DNA from: Pseudomonadales bacterium
GTDB taxonomy: Bacteria; Pseudomonadota; Gammaproteobacteria; Pseudomonadales; Porticoccaceae
Assembly (NCBI GenBank): GCA_024234435.1
Contig: JACKOF010000004.1
Span: 21,517-85,516, forward strand
Direction of reading: 5' to 3'
DNA length: 64,000 bases
Made by a program: the position numbers and the translations under genes
The notes under the pieces: generated by a model
What the model was told of the DNA's origin: nothing
The model's input: only the letters and a program-made list of their open reading frames with translations
The model's database searches: none
Shown here: one piece after another, positions 1-8,910 of the stretch
Position numbering within the stretch: position 1 is the first letter of the stretch
How the letters are laid out: each line of letters begins with the position of its first letter

Positions 1-492
1 GTATTCAGTAATATCAACGGCCTGTAGCTGTTCTCCAATGCCTTCTGCCCAGGCACTATTGCCATGTACAAACACCGGTACATCCGCACCCAGTTCACGC
101 CCCAGACTGGCCAGCTGATCAACTGTCAGGCCCAATTGCCACAGATGGTTTAGCCCCACCAGCGTAGTTGCCGCGTTACTGCTGCCGCCGCCCAGTCCGC
201 CGCCCATAGGCAGTTTTTTGTCTATGTTAATAGTGACGCCCAGGGAGTCATTCGCAAACGGTTTCAGTTGCCGGGCGGCTTTGTAGATCAAATTATCTTC
301 TTTTGCTACGCCCGTTAGCGCGGGTGAAAGTTCAATCGAGCCTGATTTGTTGCACTCGAACGAGAGCGTATCGCTGTAATCCAGCAGCTGGAAAAGAGTC
401 TGCAGGTTGTGGTAGCCGTCTTCACGGCGACCCGTAATATGCAGGAACAGGTTCAGTTTGGCAGGAGCAGGGAGCCGCAGTGTTGTCTTCAT
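1..492 (-). CDS. ispE: 4-diphosphocytidyl-2-C-methyl-D-erythritol kinase, 3' end outside window
   Basis: IspE phosphorylates CDP-methylerythritol in the MEP isoprenoid pathway in the cytoplasm. The minus-strand reading from the ATG at 492 begins MKTTLRLPAPAKLNLFLHI, the usual IspE start (PAKLNLFL). The GHMP-kinase ATP-binding loop PMGGGLGGGSSNAA follows at about residues 97-110, and then GADVPVF. About 164 codons are present; the C-terminal part lies beyond base 1. The start overlaps the lolB stop in an ATGA junction, so the two genes are translationally coupled, a common gammaproteobacterial order. Family assignment is very safe; only completeness is unknown. Confidence 0.96.
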   Translation of the reverse strand, partial: MKTTLRLPAPAKLNLFLHITGRREDGYHNLQTLFQLLDYSDTLSFECNKSGSIELSPALTGVAKEDNLIYKAARQLKPFANDSLGVTINIDKKLPMGGGLGGGSSNAATTLVGLNHLWQLGLTVDQLASLGRELGADVPVFVHGNSAWAEGIGEQLQAVDITEY

Positions 493-1127
493 GAGGCGTC
501 AATTTGCCAGGACTTAATGATCAGTGTGAAGGAGGTATCGCCATTGTCTTCTAACAATTTACCGCGAATTTTTCCAGGCAGGCTCCATTGCTGACCATTC
601 ACCGGGTAATTGGCGTAGTTTGAAAACTCCAGCTGCCAACCGGCCTGTTCAAGGGTTGAAAGCAATTGCTGTTCGTTGCGCGTCTGATCGTGTGTGGGGG
701 TCAGGGGCGAGGGGACGCCACGTACCCAGTAACGCAAATCTTCTACCGGCCAGTACCAGCCAAACAGGTATCTGGTCAACTCGCGGGCGCTGCTGGCTAC
801 TATGGGTTGCTGGTCCGATTGTAGCAAGCGGGTAACCCTTGCATTGCCGGTTATGGATGTGGTGCCAGCGCCAAATGGCCCGTTTAGTCTGACTTCAAAA
901 TTATCGCGGTTCTGTTGCCAGTCCAGCCAGGCACTGCCGCCCTCGCTGCCCTGTTTATAGCCCATTTTGCCGTTAATATGCCACTGTTCCAGCCCCAGCA
1001 GTCGCTGCTGGTGGTGCTCCCAGTTAACGGTTTCCGGTTTGGTCTGCTGAACGGAGCAACCGTTGATCAGCGCGATCAGTACCGTCATGAGTAATGCCGA
1101 ACTCAGCCGGGAATGCGAGATAATCAA
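489..1127 (-). CDS. lolB: outer membrane lipoprotein localisation factor LolB
   Basis: LolB receives lipoproteins from the periplasmic carrier LolA and inserts them into the outer membrane. The 212-residue product has a signal peptide ending in a lipobox with the acylated Cys at residue 24. The mature part carries LolB-like features: WHINGKMGYK, a WLDWQQ strand and FEVRLNGPFGAGTTSI. Size matches the family (about 200). It lies between a TPR lipoprotein gene (upstream, adjacent stop/start) and ispE (4-base overlap), the lolB-ispE order found in Pseudomonas and E. coli relatives. Assignment rests on this context plus the sequence pattern. Confidence 0.93.
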   Translation of the reverse strand: MIISHSRLSSALLMTVLIALINGCSVQQTKPETVNWEHHQQRLLGLEQWHINGKMGYKQGSEGGSAWLDWQQNRDNFEVRLNGPFGAGTTSITGNARVTRLLQSDQQPIVASSARELTRYLFGWYWPVEDLRYWVRGVPSPLTPTHDQTRNEQQLLSTLEQAGWQLEFSNYANYPVNGQQWSLPGKIRGKLLEDNGDTSFTLIIKSWQIDAS

Positions 1128-2888
1128 TTAGTCGTTCTCCATGTTGCCCTGCAGTCTGCGTTGGGTTTTCAGCACTATTTCGTTGGTCGGGTCGTTCTTC
1201 AATATTTGTTGCCAGACGTTTATGGCCTCTTCCTGGCGGTTTACGTGCCATAATACTTCTCCCAAATGCGCGGCCACCTCCGGATCGGGCAGTTTTGACA
1301 TGGCCAGTTGCAGTTGCTGAATTGACTCTTCAAAAAACCCCAGGTGATACAGCACCCAGCCGAGGCTGTCGATAATAGCCGGGTCTTCGGGCCGCAGCTC
1401 AAGTGCGCGGAGGATAAGCTGGTGAGCTTCTTCGTACCTGTCAGTGTGAAGTGTCAGTGTGTAGCCCAGCGCATTGAGTGCCGTGGCATTATTTTGGTCC
1501 TTGTTAAGAATGGCGCGCAGATCGGCCTCTGAGCGTGGGAAGTCGTTATTGCGCTCGCTGACGATTGAGCGGGTGTAAAGCAGCGGAATGTTCTCGGGGT
1601 GTTGATTAAGCGCATGGCTCAAAACGGTATAGGCTTCGTCGAGCTGCTCGTATTCCATCAATAGTTCGGATTCCACCTGATAAAGCAGCACCGAGCGCAC
1701 GGTCTGTTCCAGGCGAAGTGTTCTAAGGTGCAGCAAGGCATCATCCAGCTGACCTGACTTAGCCATGATATCGCTGGCTCTGCTGGCTGCCGTTATCAGG
1801 TTTCTGCCTTTGCGAACCTGACGGTAGTGGGTCAGTGCCAGCGGTAGATTGCCCTCTTCCTCCGCTATGTTGCCCAATTCAAAGTGTGCATCGGTACTGC
1901 TGGCCGGGTTTCCTGTCAGTCGGGTGAACGCCTGCCGGGCTTCCTCAATCATACCCAGCTGCTGGCTGGCAATTGCCAGTGAAAAGTGAAGCTGTACATC
2001 GTTGGGAAATTGCTCGGCCAGAATACGGAGCTGTTTATGCGCAGCCGACAGGTCATCCTTGGCGAGAAGGCGCGCGTATTGTAGTCGCAACTTCTTGCTT
2101 GTGGGGATTTGTTCAACGGATCTCTGTAGCGATTTCAGCGCCGCTTCGGGTTGTTCAAGCTGTTGCAGCAGCTGTGTTTCCATCAGCGCCGCAACCTCTA
2201 TCTGGGGGTGGCGTCGGTGAACGTTTTTTATTTCCGCGAGCGCTTCTTCATTTCGGTGCAGATAATTCAGCAGTATGGCTTTGCCAATCGCAGAAATGGC
2301 ATTGTCAGGCTGCTTTAACTGGAGTTCCTGATATCGTTGGAGCAATTGACGATGAGTCTCGGTGCTGGCTTTTTCGCTGTATGCCGCCAGGGTGAGAATT
2401 GGTTCCTCAAAACCCTGTAGAAAGGCAAATTCCGCATGAGGGTAGGCTTCCAGAAAAAGGCCTTTCTGTGTCAGGGCAAGGGCGTAGAGTTGCCGTGGTT
2501 GAGGGTTGTCAGGCTCAAGTTCAGTCCACAGCTCCGAGGTTTGTAGCAGTTCCGGTAATGATTGCAGATAGGCTGCAATACCGGCGGCTCGGGCGGTGAT
2601 TTGTGGATCGCGTGTTGCAAGTGCCTGTTCAGTGTAGATGCGCAGCGCCATGGGCGCATGATTGCGAACACCGGCGATTTCCCCGACCAATAATTGATAA
2701 AGTGTTTCAGTCGGGAAAGGTTTTACGGGAGCTTCAGGCTCAATTTGCTCTTCTTCCATGAGGAATGCATTGGGTGGCGCACTGTCTGTTGAAGCGCAGG
2801 ACTGCAACAGGACAGCACAAAAAAAGGGCAATAGAAAGGATAATAGACGGTTAGGCACGTAAATCTTCCTGATACTTAAGCTGTTCAT
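1128..2888 (-). CDS. TPR-repeat outer-membrane lipoprotein
   Basis: 586 residues. The N-terminus is a lipoprotein signal (VLLQSC, Cys 31), and nearly all the rest is tandem tetratricopeptide repeats, e.g. ALNALGYTLTLHTDRYEEA and IIDSLGWVLYHLGFFEESI near the C-terminus. The same kind of TPR gene sits between lolB and hemA in Pseudomonas, where its role is not established. The stop abuts the lolB start, so it is probably co-transcribed with lolB and ispE. It is divergent from hemA, and the 126-base gap 2889-3014 must hold both promoters. Likely a protein-interaction scaffold in the periplasm; no catalytic motif seen. Confidence 0.85.
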   Translation of the reverse strand: MNSLSIRKIYVPNRLLSFLLPFFCAVLLQSCASTDSAPPNAFLMEEEQIEPEAPVKPFPTETLYQLLVGEIAGVRNHAPMALRIYTEQALATRDPQITARAAGIAAYLQSLPELLQTSELWTELEPDNPQPRQLYALALTQKGLFLEAYPHAEFAFLQGFEEPILTLAAYSEKASTETHRQLLQRYQELQLKQPDNAISAIGKAILLNYLHRNEEALAEIKNVHRRHPQIEVAALMETQLLQQLEQPEAALKSLQRSVEQIPTSKKLRLQYARLLAKDDLSAAHKQLRILAEQFPNDVQLHFSLAIASQQLGMIEEARQAFTRLTGNPASSTDAHFELGNIAEEEGNLPLALTHYRQVRKGRNLITAASRASDIMAKSGQLDDALLHLRTLRLEQTVRSVLLYQVESELLMEYEQLDEAYTVLSHALNQHPENIPLLYTRSIVSERNNDFPRSEADLRAILNKDQNNATALNALGYTLTLHTDRYEEAHQLILRALELRPEDPAIIDSLGWVLYHLGFFEESIQQLQLAMSKLPDPEVAAHLGEVLWHVNRQEEAINVWQQILKNDPTNEIVLKTQRRLQGNMEND

Positions 2889-3014
2889 TCTAGTATGACA
2901 GTAATCGGGCAGGAAGGTCTCCGAGGATTTTTTGGGGGATCAGCTTGCCTTTGTGTCGCCAGAATCGGACAATTTGCGATCTTTTAATGATCGCCGGAAA
3001 TTTCGCCGCTGTTA

Positions 3015-4301
3015 ATGACCGTTTTTGTGTTGGGTATCAATCACCGCACAGCCGCTCTTGATGTTCGAGAGCGGGTTGCGTTTGTGCCCGAGCAGATGGT
3101 CGATGCACTGCGTGATGCCATTGATAAGGCAGAGCTGAGTGAAGTGGCGATTCTCTCCACCTGTAACCGCACAGAAATTTACGCTTCGGGGGGGGAGCCC
3201 GAGCAACTGTTGACGTGGCTGAGCGAATATCATCATGTCGGGCAGGAACAGCTTGGCAGTTGCCTTTATATACATCAGGGTGAGCACTCGGTTCGTCATA
3301 TGATGAAAGTGGCCAGCGGGCTTGATTCAATGGTTTTGGGCGAGCCGCAAATACTTGGCCAGCTGAAGTCCTGTTATGCCGTTGCCCGCGAGGCCGGGGT
3401 GCTGGACTCGCATCTGGATCAAATGTTTCAACAGGCGTTTGCCACAGCCAAACGGGTGCGCAGTGAAACGGCAATCGGACAGAATCCGGTATCTGTTTCT
3501 TATGCTGCGGTGAGCCTTTCACAGCAGATCTTTGCCGACCTGCATGAGGTACACGCACTGCTGATCGGTGCTGGCGAAACTATTGAGCTGGTGGCGAGGC
3601 ATTTGAAGGAAAAAAATGTGGGCGCCATTTCTGTCGCTAACCGCACATTGCAGCATGCGCAGGAGCTGGCCAAAGAATTTGGTGCTGAGGCGATACTGCT
3701 CTCGGATATTCCGGAACAATTGCATCGGGCAGATATTGTGATTTCGTCTACCGCCAGCCAGTTGCCGATTCTCGGCAAAGGTGCAGTGGAGTCGGCTCTG
3801 AAAAAGCGCAGGCACAGACCAATGTTTATGGTGGATATTGCAGTGCCGCGTGATATTGAGCCTGAAGTGGCCGATTTGGGTGATGTCTACCTGTATACCG
3901 TTGATGATCTTCAGGAAGTGATTGAGGAGAATATCCGCAGCCGTGAGGATGCAGCCAGTGTTGCTCTGGAGATTATCGAAGAAGGTGTAGAGGGTTGGAA
4001 TCGGCAGTTGCGCGGACAGGTAGCAGTGGATACTATTCGCGCCGTTCGGGAAAGTGTCGAGCAAATACGCGATACCGAACTGGAGAAAGCGCTGCAATCC
4101 CTGCGGCGAGGTCAGAAACCTGAAGACATCATGCAGCTTCTGGCGCGCAACCTGACCAACAAGCTTTTGCATACGCCAACAACCCGGCTGAAACAGGCCA
4201 GTGAAGAAGGTCATACTGATCATCTGCAATGGACTCACGATCTCTTTGGTCTGGATGTTCAGCAACCCAACGGCCCTGACAGCGATAAAGACACCTCATG
4301 A
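3015..4301 (+). CDS. hemA: glutamyl-tRNA reductase
   Basis: HemA reduces glutamyl-tRNA(Glu) to glutamate-1-semialdehyde, the first committed step of tetrapyrrole synthesis in the C5 pathway. The protein (428 residues) begins MTVFVLGINHRTA and carries the catalytic Cys 50 in STCNRTEIY. An NADPH-binding segment LLIGAGETIELVARHL lies near residue 185, and a C-terminal dimerisation helix region follows. Length fits the family. The stop overlaps the prfA start (ATGA), and prmC follows, giving the conserved hemA-prfA-prmC operon. No strong ribosome binding site is visible before the ATG. Confidence 0.97.
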   Translation: MTVFVLGINHRTAALDVRERVAFVPEQMVDALRDAIDKAELSEVAILSTCNRTEIYASGGEPEQLLTWLSEYHHVGQEQLGSCLYIHQGEHSVRHMMKVASGLDSMVLGEPQILGQLKSCYAVAREAGVLDSHLDQMFQQAFATAKRVRSETAIGQNPVSVSYAAVSLSQQIFADLHEVHALLIGAGETIELVARHLKEKNVGAISVANRTLQHAQELAKEFGAEAILLSDIPEQLHRADIVISSTASQLPILGKGAVESALKKRRHRPMFMVDIAVPRDIEPEVADLGDVYLYTVDDLQEVIEENIRSREDAASVALEIIEEGVEGWNRQLRGQVAVDTIRAVRESVEQIRDTELEKALQSLRRGQKPEDIMQLLARNLTNKLLHTPTTRLKQASEEGHTDHLQWTHDLFGLDVQQPNGPDSDKDTS

Positions 4302-5380
4302 AAACGTCAATTCTGGAAAAGCTCGATTCGTTATCTCAACGCCATGAAGAAGTGGGCCAGTTGTTGAGCGACCCGGATGTCATCGGTAACCAGAACCGTT
4401 TCCGTGAGTTGTCTATGGAATATTCGGAACTTGAGCCGGTCGTGAAAGCCTATGCTGCTTACCAGCGAGTGCTGGACAACGTCGAAGCGGCGGAGTTGCT
4501 GCTTGATGATGCTGATGCTGACATGCGTGCCATGGGACAGGAAGAATTAAAGTTCTGCCAGGGCGAGCGGGAACAGCTGGAAGTGGATTTACAAAAACTG
4601 TTATTACCTAAGGACCCGAACGATAACAAAAGTGTTTTTCTGGAGATTCGAGCCGGTACCGGTGGTGATGAGGCTGCCATCTTCTCTGGAGACCTGTTTC
4701 GCATGTACAGTAAATACGCTGAAAGCCAGCGCTGGCAGGTTGAAATTATCAGTCAGAGTTTTGGGGAACATGGTGGCTACAAAGAGATTATCAGTCGTAT
4801 TGTTGGCCAGGGGGTATATTCCCGGCTCAAGTTTGAGTCTGGTGCCCACCGGGTGCAGCGCGTTCCTGAAACCGAGTCACAGGGGCGGATCCATACATCG
4901 GCCTGTACGGTAGCTGTGATGCCGGAAGCGGATGAACTGGAAGCAATTGATATCAATAAGGGCGATCTGAGGGTGGATACTTTCCGTGCTTCCGGTGCCG
5001 GTGGTCAGCATGTGAATAAAACTGATTCGGCGATTCGTCTCACACACCTGCCAACCGGTATTGTGGTCGAATGTCAGGATGAGCGCTCCCAGCACAAGAA
5101 CAGAGCGAAGGCAATGTCGTTGCTAGCCGCCCGTTTGCAAAATGCGCAGCAAGAGGCTGCCGCCCAGAATATTGCCGACGAAAGACGCTTGCTGGTTGGC
5201 AGCGGCGACCGTTCGGAGCGGATTCGTACCTATAACTACCCACAGGGGCGGGTGACGGATCACCGAATTAACCTGACACTATATAAGCTGCATGAAATGA
5301 TGGAAGGCCAGCTGGATGACATCATTCAGCCGCTAGTTAACGAGTATCAGGCCGAACAGTTAGCTGCACTTTCAAGTTAG
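4298..5380 (+). CDS. prfA: peptide chain release factor 1
   Basis: RF1 recognises UAA and UAG stop codons and triggers peptidyl-tRNA hydrolysis. The 360-residue product has the exact family length. The catalytic GGQ lies at residues 235-237 (SGAGGQHVNKTDSA); its Gln is the substrate of the PrmC methylase encoded next. The anticodon-like PxT element is also visible (HRVQRVPETESQGRIHTSA). The start codon overlaps the hemA stop by 4 bases, and prmC begins 22 bases downstream. All three genes are intact. Confidence 0.98.
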   Translation: MKTSILEKLDSLSQRHEEVGQLLSDPDVIGNQNRFRELSMEYSELEPVVKAYAAYQRVLDNVEAAELLLDDADADMRAMGQEELKFCQGEREQLEVDLQKLLLPKDPNDNKSVFLEIRAGTGGDEAAIFSGDLFRMYSKYAESQRWQVEIISQSFGEHGGYKEIISRIVGQGVYSRLKFESGAHRVQRVPETESQGRIHTSACTVAVMPEADELEAIDINKGDLRVDTFRASGAGGQHVNKTDSAIRLTHLPTGIVVECQDERSQHKNRAKAMSLLAARLQNAQQEAAAQNIADERRLLVGSGDRSERIRTYNYPQGRVTDHRINLTLYKLHEMMEGQLDDIIQPLVNEYQAEQLAALSS

Positions 5381-5402
5381 TGCTGTCTGGGGAGTTCCCT
5401 CT

Positions 5403-6239
5403 ATGACGACCGTTACTCAATGCCTCCGGCGTGCGGAAGAACTGGTTGAAAGTGATAGCGCCCGTCTTGATGTCGAGGTTTTATTAACCCATGTATTCAA
5501 TGTTGATCGGGCCTGGTTATATAGCTGGTCTGATCGGGTGCTGGATGCTGCGCAGCTGGAGCAATTTGAAGCGTTATTTCAGCGTCGCCTGAATGGTGAA
5601 CCGGTGGCCTATATCACTGGAGAAAAAGAGTTCTGGTCGTTGCCTCTGGCCGTGAATTTCTCCACTCTTATTCCTCGCCCCGATACGGAACTGTTAATCG
5701 AGCATGCTCTTGTGCTGCCGTTGCCTGAAAATGCACGAGTTCTGGATCTGGGAACCGGTACCGGGGCTATTGCCCTGGCACTGGCGAGTGAAAAACCGAA
5801 CTGGCAGATTACCGCCGTGGATGTCAGCCCGGAAGCCGTCGCTCTTGCCGCGTGTAATGCCCGTAATCTAGAGGCGAGTAACGTTCGCGTGCTACAAAGC
5901 GATTGGTTTGATGCGCTGCGCGGTGAGGTGTTTGACCTGATTCTGAGCAACCCGCCTTATATCTCTGAGAACGACGAGCACCTGAATCAGGGTGACGTCC
6001 GATTTGAGCCAGCCACTGCTCTGGTGTCGGCGAAGCAGGGGTATGCAGATCTTGAAAAAATTATTGAAGATTCCGGCTTGTATCTCAACGCCGGTGGCTG
6101 GTTAGTGGTTGAGCATGGCTTTCAGCAAGGCGAAAAGATAACCGCACTGATGCGCGATAACGGCTTTGTCGAGGTTTCGCTACATCAAGATCTGGGTGGT
6201 AACGACAGGGCCTCAATGGGTCGAAAAAACGGGTACTAA
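5403..6239 (+). CDS. prmC: release factor glutamine N5-methyltransferase
   Basis: PrmC methylates the GGQ glutamine of release factors using S-adenosylmethionine. The 278-residue protein shows the N-terminal helical domain, the SAM-binding motif VLDLGTGTGAIALALA, and the catalytic NPPY at residues 183-186, followed by ISENDEHL. It is third in the hemA-prfA-prmC operon, immediately after its substrate gene. The gene ends seven bases from the convergent PilZ gene, with no obvious hairpin terminator between them. Confidence 0.97.
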   Translation: MTTVTQCLRRAEELVESDSARLDVEVLLTHVFNVDRAWLYSWSDRVLDAAQLEQFEALFQRRLNGEPVAYITGEKEFWSLPLAVNFSTLIPRPDTELLIEHALVLPLPENARVLDLGTGTGAIALALASEKPNWQITAVDVSPEAVALAACNARNLEASNVRVLQSDWFDALRGEVFDLILSNPPYISENDEHLNQGDVRFEPATALVSAKQGYADLEKIIEDSGLYLNAGGWLVVEHGFQQGEKITALMRDNGFVEVSLHQDLGGNDRASMGRKNGY

Positions 6240-6246
6240 TCAGATC

Positions 6247-6597
6247 CTAGAGCTCTTCTTCGCCCATAGGGTACTTTCTGGCAAGTTCGAGCAAGGCGTT
6301 GTGCTCGGCTTTTTCAATGGCGACAAAACGGCAGCCAAAGCTGCGGGTATTGTGTTTGTTCTTTTCGCCGGTCCAGGTAACTTCTGCGTGAATATCCAGT
6401 GGTGACGGATGGATATCTGCGGGTAGTTCGATGGCGAGGTTGAGGTAGTCGCCTACGGCTATATTGTGGTGAGTTTGCACCATCATGCCGCCCACGGATA
6501 TATCTCCCACGTGGCCAAAAAGACGCTGATCATCAGCTGATCTGACTTTTATGAGCTTAAGGAGCCGGGTTCTCGCTTGCTGCCTGTTCTCACGCAC
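6247..6597 (-). CDS. PilZ-domain protein, probable c-di-GMP receptor
   Basis: A 116-residue single-domain PilZ protein. Both c-di-GMP-binding signatures are present: RxxxR at residues 5-9 and D-x-S-x-x-G at 32-37 (DISVGG), so ligand binding is likely to be retained. Such stand-alone PilZ proteins act as cytoplasmic adaptors; the target cannot be read here. It is convergent with prmC and stands alone. The 181 bases upstream (6598-6778) hold no gene I can support. Confidence 0.88.
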   Translation of the reverse strand: MRENRQQARTRLLKLIKVRSADDQRLFGHVGDISVGGMMVQTHHNIAVGDYLNLAIELPADIHPSPLDIHAEVTWTGEKNKHNTRSFGCRFVAIEKAEHNALLELARKYPMGEEEL

Positions 6598-6778
6598 TGC
6601 TCGGGGTATCCCTTACTTCGAGTGTTATGGTGTATTTTCCTGAATCTGAGGGAAGTGTGGCATATTTTTTTTTATTGAGCTAGAGCGTCTGTGGATAATC
6701 TGAAAACCTCATAAGGCGGGCACTAACGCATGGATTCACTGAATGTCCGCAGAGGAGAGGTTGTATTACTCAGTGGTG

Positions 6779-7273
6779 TCACGGTGTTAACTCGCCGCCG
6801 AGCAATTGATATTTGCCCTGGGAAAATATCAATGGTTGGCCGGTGCGGTAAGTGTAATCGACAACGCGGCCGATAATAATGGTGTGATCCCCTCCCGGGT
6901 AACACTGCTCGGTAGTGCATTGAAAGGATGCCAGTGCGCCCGAAAGAATCGGTATCTCGCGCGCATCAGGGTGCCAGTCTACGCGATTAAACTGGTCATC
7001 TTCCGGTGCAGCAAAAAGGCGGGATACCGGTGCCTGGGATGCTTCCAGCACGTTGACATTGAAGTGCGTACAATTTCTGAATACCTCACAGTGAGTTGAT
7101 CCGACCCCCAGGCACCAGAGAATAAGTGGTGGTTCAAGGGATACAGAAGAAAAGCTGTTCACCGTCATTCCGACTGGATTACCGCTGTTGTCCAGGGCGG
7201 TGACAACAGTAATTCCTGTCGCAAAAGAGCCCATAGCATTTCGTAGCTCTCGATTAACTTCAATATCAGGCAT
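6779..7273 (-). CDS. flavin reductase family protein (FMN-binding split barrel)
   Basis: 164 residues matching flavin reductase-like / NADH:FMN oxidoreductase proteins: the N-terminal MGSFATGITVVTA, the flavin-contacting GMTVNSFSSVSLEPPL and the C-terminal GDHTIIIGRVVD. Members reduce FMN or FAD with NAD(P)H, often supplying a monooxygenase. No monooxygenase lies next to it, so the partner is unknown. The short intergenic spaces on both sides suggest a monocistronic gene. Confidence 0.88.
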   Translation of the reverse strand: MPDIEVNRELRNAMGSFATGITVVTALDNSGNPVGMTVNSFSSVSLEPPLILWCLGVGSTHCEVFRNCTHFNVNVLEASQAPVSRLFAAPEDDQFNRVDWHPDAREIPILSGALASFQCTTEQCYPGGDHTIIIGRVVDYTYRTGQPLIFSQGKYQLLGGELTP

Positions 7274-7382
7274 GATTTTTTCTGGCTATTATTCTTGTCA
7301 GGGCGCCCTATCCTGAAACGAAAAGGGCTGTTGTGGGATGCATGATGCAGTATTGAATTGAAAAAAAACAGTAATGGCTTGT

Positions 7383-7952
7383 TTATTCCCTGAAAGAGAG
7401 TGTGCTGAAACGGTGCACGGTCAGGTTGTCTGACCAGTAGTCGGTCGGGAGTCCGGCCTTTTTTTTCAGTGTCGCCATAAAAGATGCAACATCCGGCAGG
7501 TGGTGCCAGTCTGAGGGAAGCAAGTGAGAACTGTGAACGCCTTCTGCCAGTAGCAAGCCGTCTTCACCCTCGCATATATGCTTCCTCAGCTCCTGCTCAT
7601 TGTTGCAAATGATCGGTTCAGGCGGTGTTAACAGTGTGATTTCTATGGTGGTCTCTTTCATTTCCTCACGGGTGAGTGGCGGGAAACGGGGATCTTCAAA
7701 GGCGGCATCATAGGCATTCTGGCTGACATCCGTAATCAAAGGCAGATGGCTTTGCAGATTGCCCACGGCACCGCGGGTTTTTTTGTCCAGAATCAATCGC
7801 ACGTAGTTGCCCAGTGCCTGTTGTAAGGGCTTGCTGAACACGGTTTCTTCAATATGAAGGTTTCTGCCAGTAGTGAGAAATACCTGAATATGCTCGCGGG
7901 CAATTTCAAGCAAAGTCTGCTGGTCTTTTTTGTCGATGGGGGTGTAGGGCAT
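7383..7952 (-). CDS. AMMECR1-domain protein (AmmeMemoRadiSam protein A-like)
   Basis: 189 residues with the AMMECR1 fold pattern: an N-terminal helical part, then YDAAFEDPRFPPLTREE and the EITLLTPPEPI strand, which are typical. The family usually has LRGCIG; here the matching place (residues 60-66) reads RGAVGNL, so the conserved Cys is absent. In many bacteria this domain is linked to a MEMO protein and a radical SAM protein; neither is adjacent. Function is unknown for the family. Transcribed away from the DoxX gene with a 185-base gap between the starts. Confidence 0.8.
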   Translation of the reverse strand: MPYTPIDKKDQQTLLEIAREHIQVFLTTGRNLHIEETVFSKPLQQALGNYVRLILDKKTRGAVGNLQSHLPLITDVSQNAYDAAFEDPRFPPLTREEMKETTIEITLLTPPEPIICNNEQELRKHICEGEDGLLLAEGVHSSHLLPSDWHHLPDVASFMATLKKKAGLPTDYWSDNLTVHRFSTLSFRE

Positions 7953-8137
7953 GAAAGTCGTCCCTGAGAACTCCGGTATTAGTATGTTGTGACCTTTTTA
8001 GCAAAGCTGCCTGGCTGAGGCAATCGCTATTCCCGTTGGCTGCGGATATTTTCGTCCAATCAGTGTCTAAAGCCTGTCTCTGACTGCAGGTCAGTTTATC
8101 AGTCTTTATCGTATCAACAAGTCCGGAAGGAGTGTTT

Positions 8138-8734
8138 ATGGGTCAGCTAGTGTGTGTATTCAACCGGTTTCACAATGCACTTTTCAACAGATTACAGTGC
8201 TTCGATGGTCTTGCACCGCTGGCTTTGAGGCTTTATTTGGTACCGGTGTTCTGGATGGCGGGTACTCAAAAAATTGATATGGCAACATTTTTACCCTTTG
8301 ATTACACGGTTCAATGGTTTGATGACGGTTTAGGTTTGCCGTTTCCCTATGTGATGGCTTTTCTTGCCGGGTGGACGGAAATACTCGGTGCAGTGTTATT
8401 ACTGATGGGCCTAGCCACTCGCTGGATATCCATACCGCTTATGGTGACTATGATTGTTGCCGCGTTAGCCGTCCATTGGGACCAGGGCTGGAGTGCCATA
8501 GCCAGTTCCGAATCCCGTGATATTGCTATCCGGCTGGGAGCAGCCAGGGAAATTCTTGAAGAACACGCCGATTACGATTGGCTGACCGAAAAAGGAGGGT
8601 TTGTGATTCTCAATAATGGCATAGAGTTTTCCGTGACCTATTTCATTATGCTGATGAGCCTGATGTTCACCGGCGGTGGTCGTTTTACCAGTGTTGATTA
8701 CTGGTTGATGAAATCCTGCAAGGCCGATCATTAA
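8138..8734 (+). CDS. DoxX-family membrane protein, HvfX-like
   Basis: 198 residues with about four hydrophobic segments. Features include LALRLYLVPVFWMAGTQK, GWTEILGAVLLLMGLATRW, IPLMVTMIVAALAVHW and a C-terminal FVILNNGIEFSVTYF. This pattern resembles the HvfX branch of DoxX proteins, which in other bacteria accompany copper-binding peptide (RiPP) clusters with DUF692 and DUF2063 proteins; none of those partners is in this window. The ATG at 8138 is preferred over the in-frame GTG at 8132 because a strong GGAAGGAG site (8125-8132) is five bases upstream. The sub-family assignment is less sure than DoxX. Confidence 0.82.
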   Translation: MGQLVCVFNRFHNALFNRLQCFDGLAPLALRLYLVPVFWMAGTQKIDMATFLPFDYTVQWFDDGLGLPFPYVMAFLAGWTEILGAVLLLMGLATRWISIPLMVTMIVAALAVHWDQGWSAIASSESRDIAIRLGAAREILEEHADYDWLTEKGGFVILNNGIEFSVTYFIMLMSLMFTGGGRFTSVDYWLMKSCKADH

Positions 8735-8838
8735 GCTATCCGCCAACGGCAGCCGCATATTATCGTGCGGCAGTCTTCCTGTTCACTGGTGCCCCCAAAT
8801 CGGGTCTGAAAGCCGTTCAAGCAGGCCGGACAAGGTGG

Positions 8839-8847
8839 TGCTATAAT
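8839..8847 (+). promoter_or_regulatory. extended -10 promoter of the helicase gene
   Basis: TGC followed by a perfect TATAAT (8842-8847) forms an extended -10 element about 64 bases before the helicase ATG. No good -35 hexamer is seen at the usual distance, as expected for extended -10 promoters. A short GC-rich dyad (8752-8757 with 8766-8771) lies upstream, after the DoxX gene. Confidence 0.5.
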
Positions 8848-8910
8848 GCGCGGCCATTTCATTACAAGCCAGAACGATGGTAGTAGAACTACCGTTGCCG
8901 GAAGTTAAAT

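Noticed and set aside
3519..4265. Long antisense open frame of 248 codons inside hemA
   Set aside because: It lies wholly inside a clear hemA frame, has no recognisable protein pattern and no ribosome binding site; a composition effect of the coding strand.
8752..8771. GC-rich 6-bp dyad after the DoxX gene
   Set aside because: No T-run follows; too weak to call a terminator.
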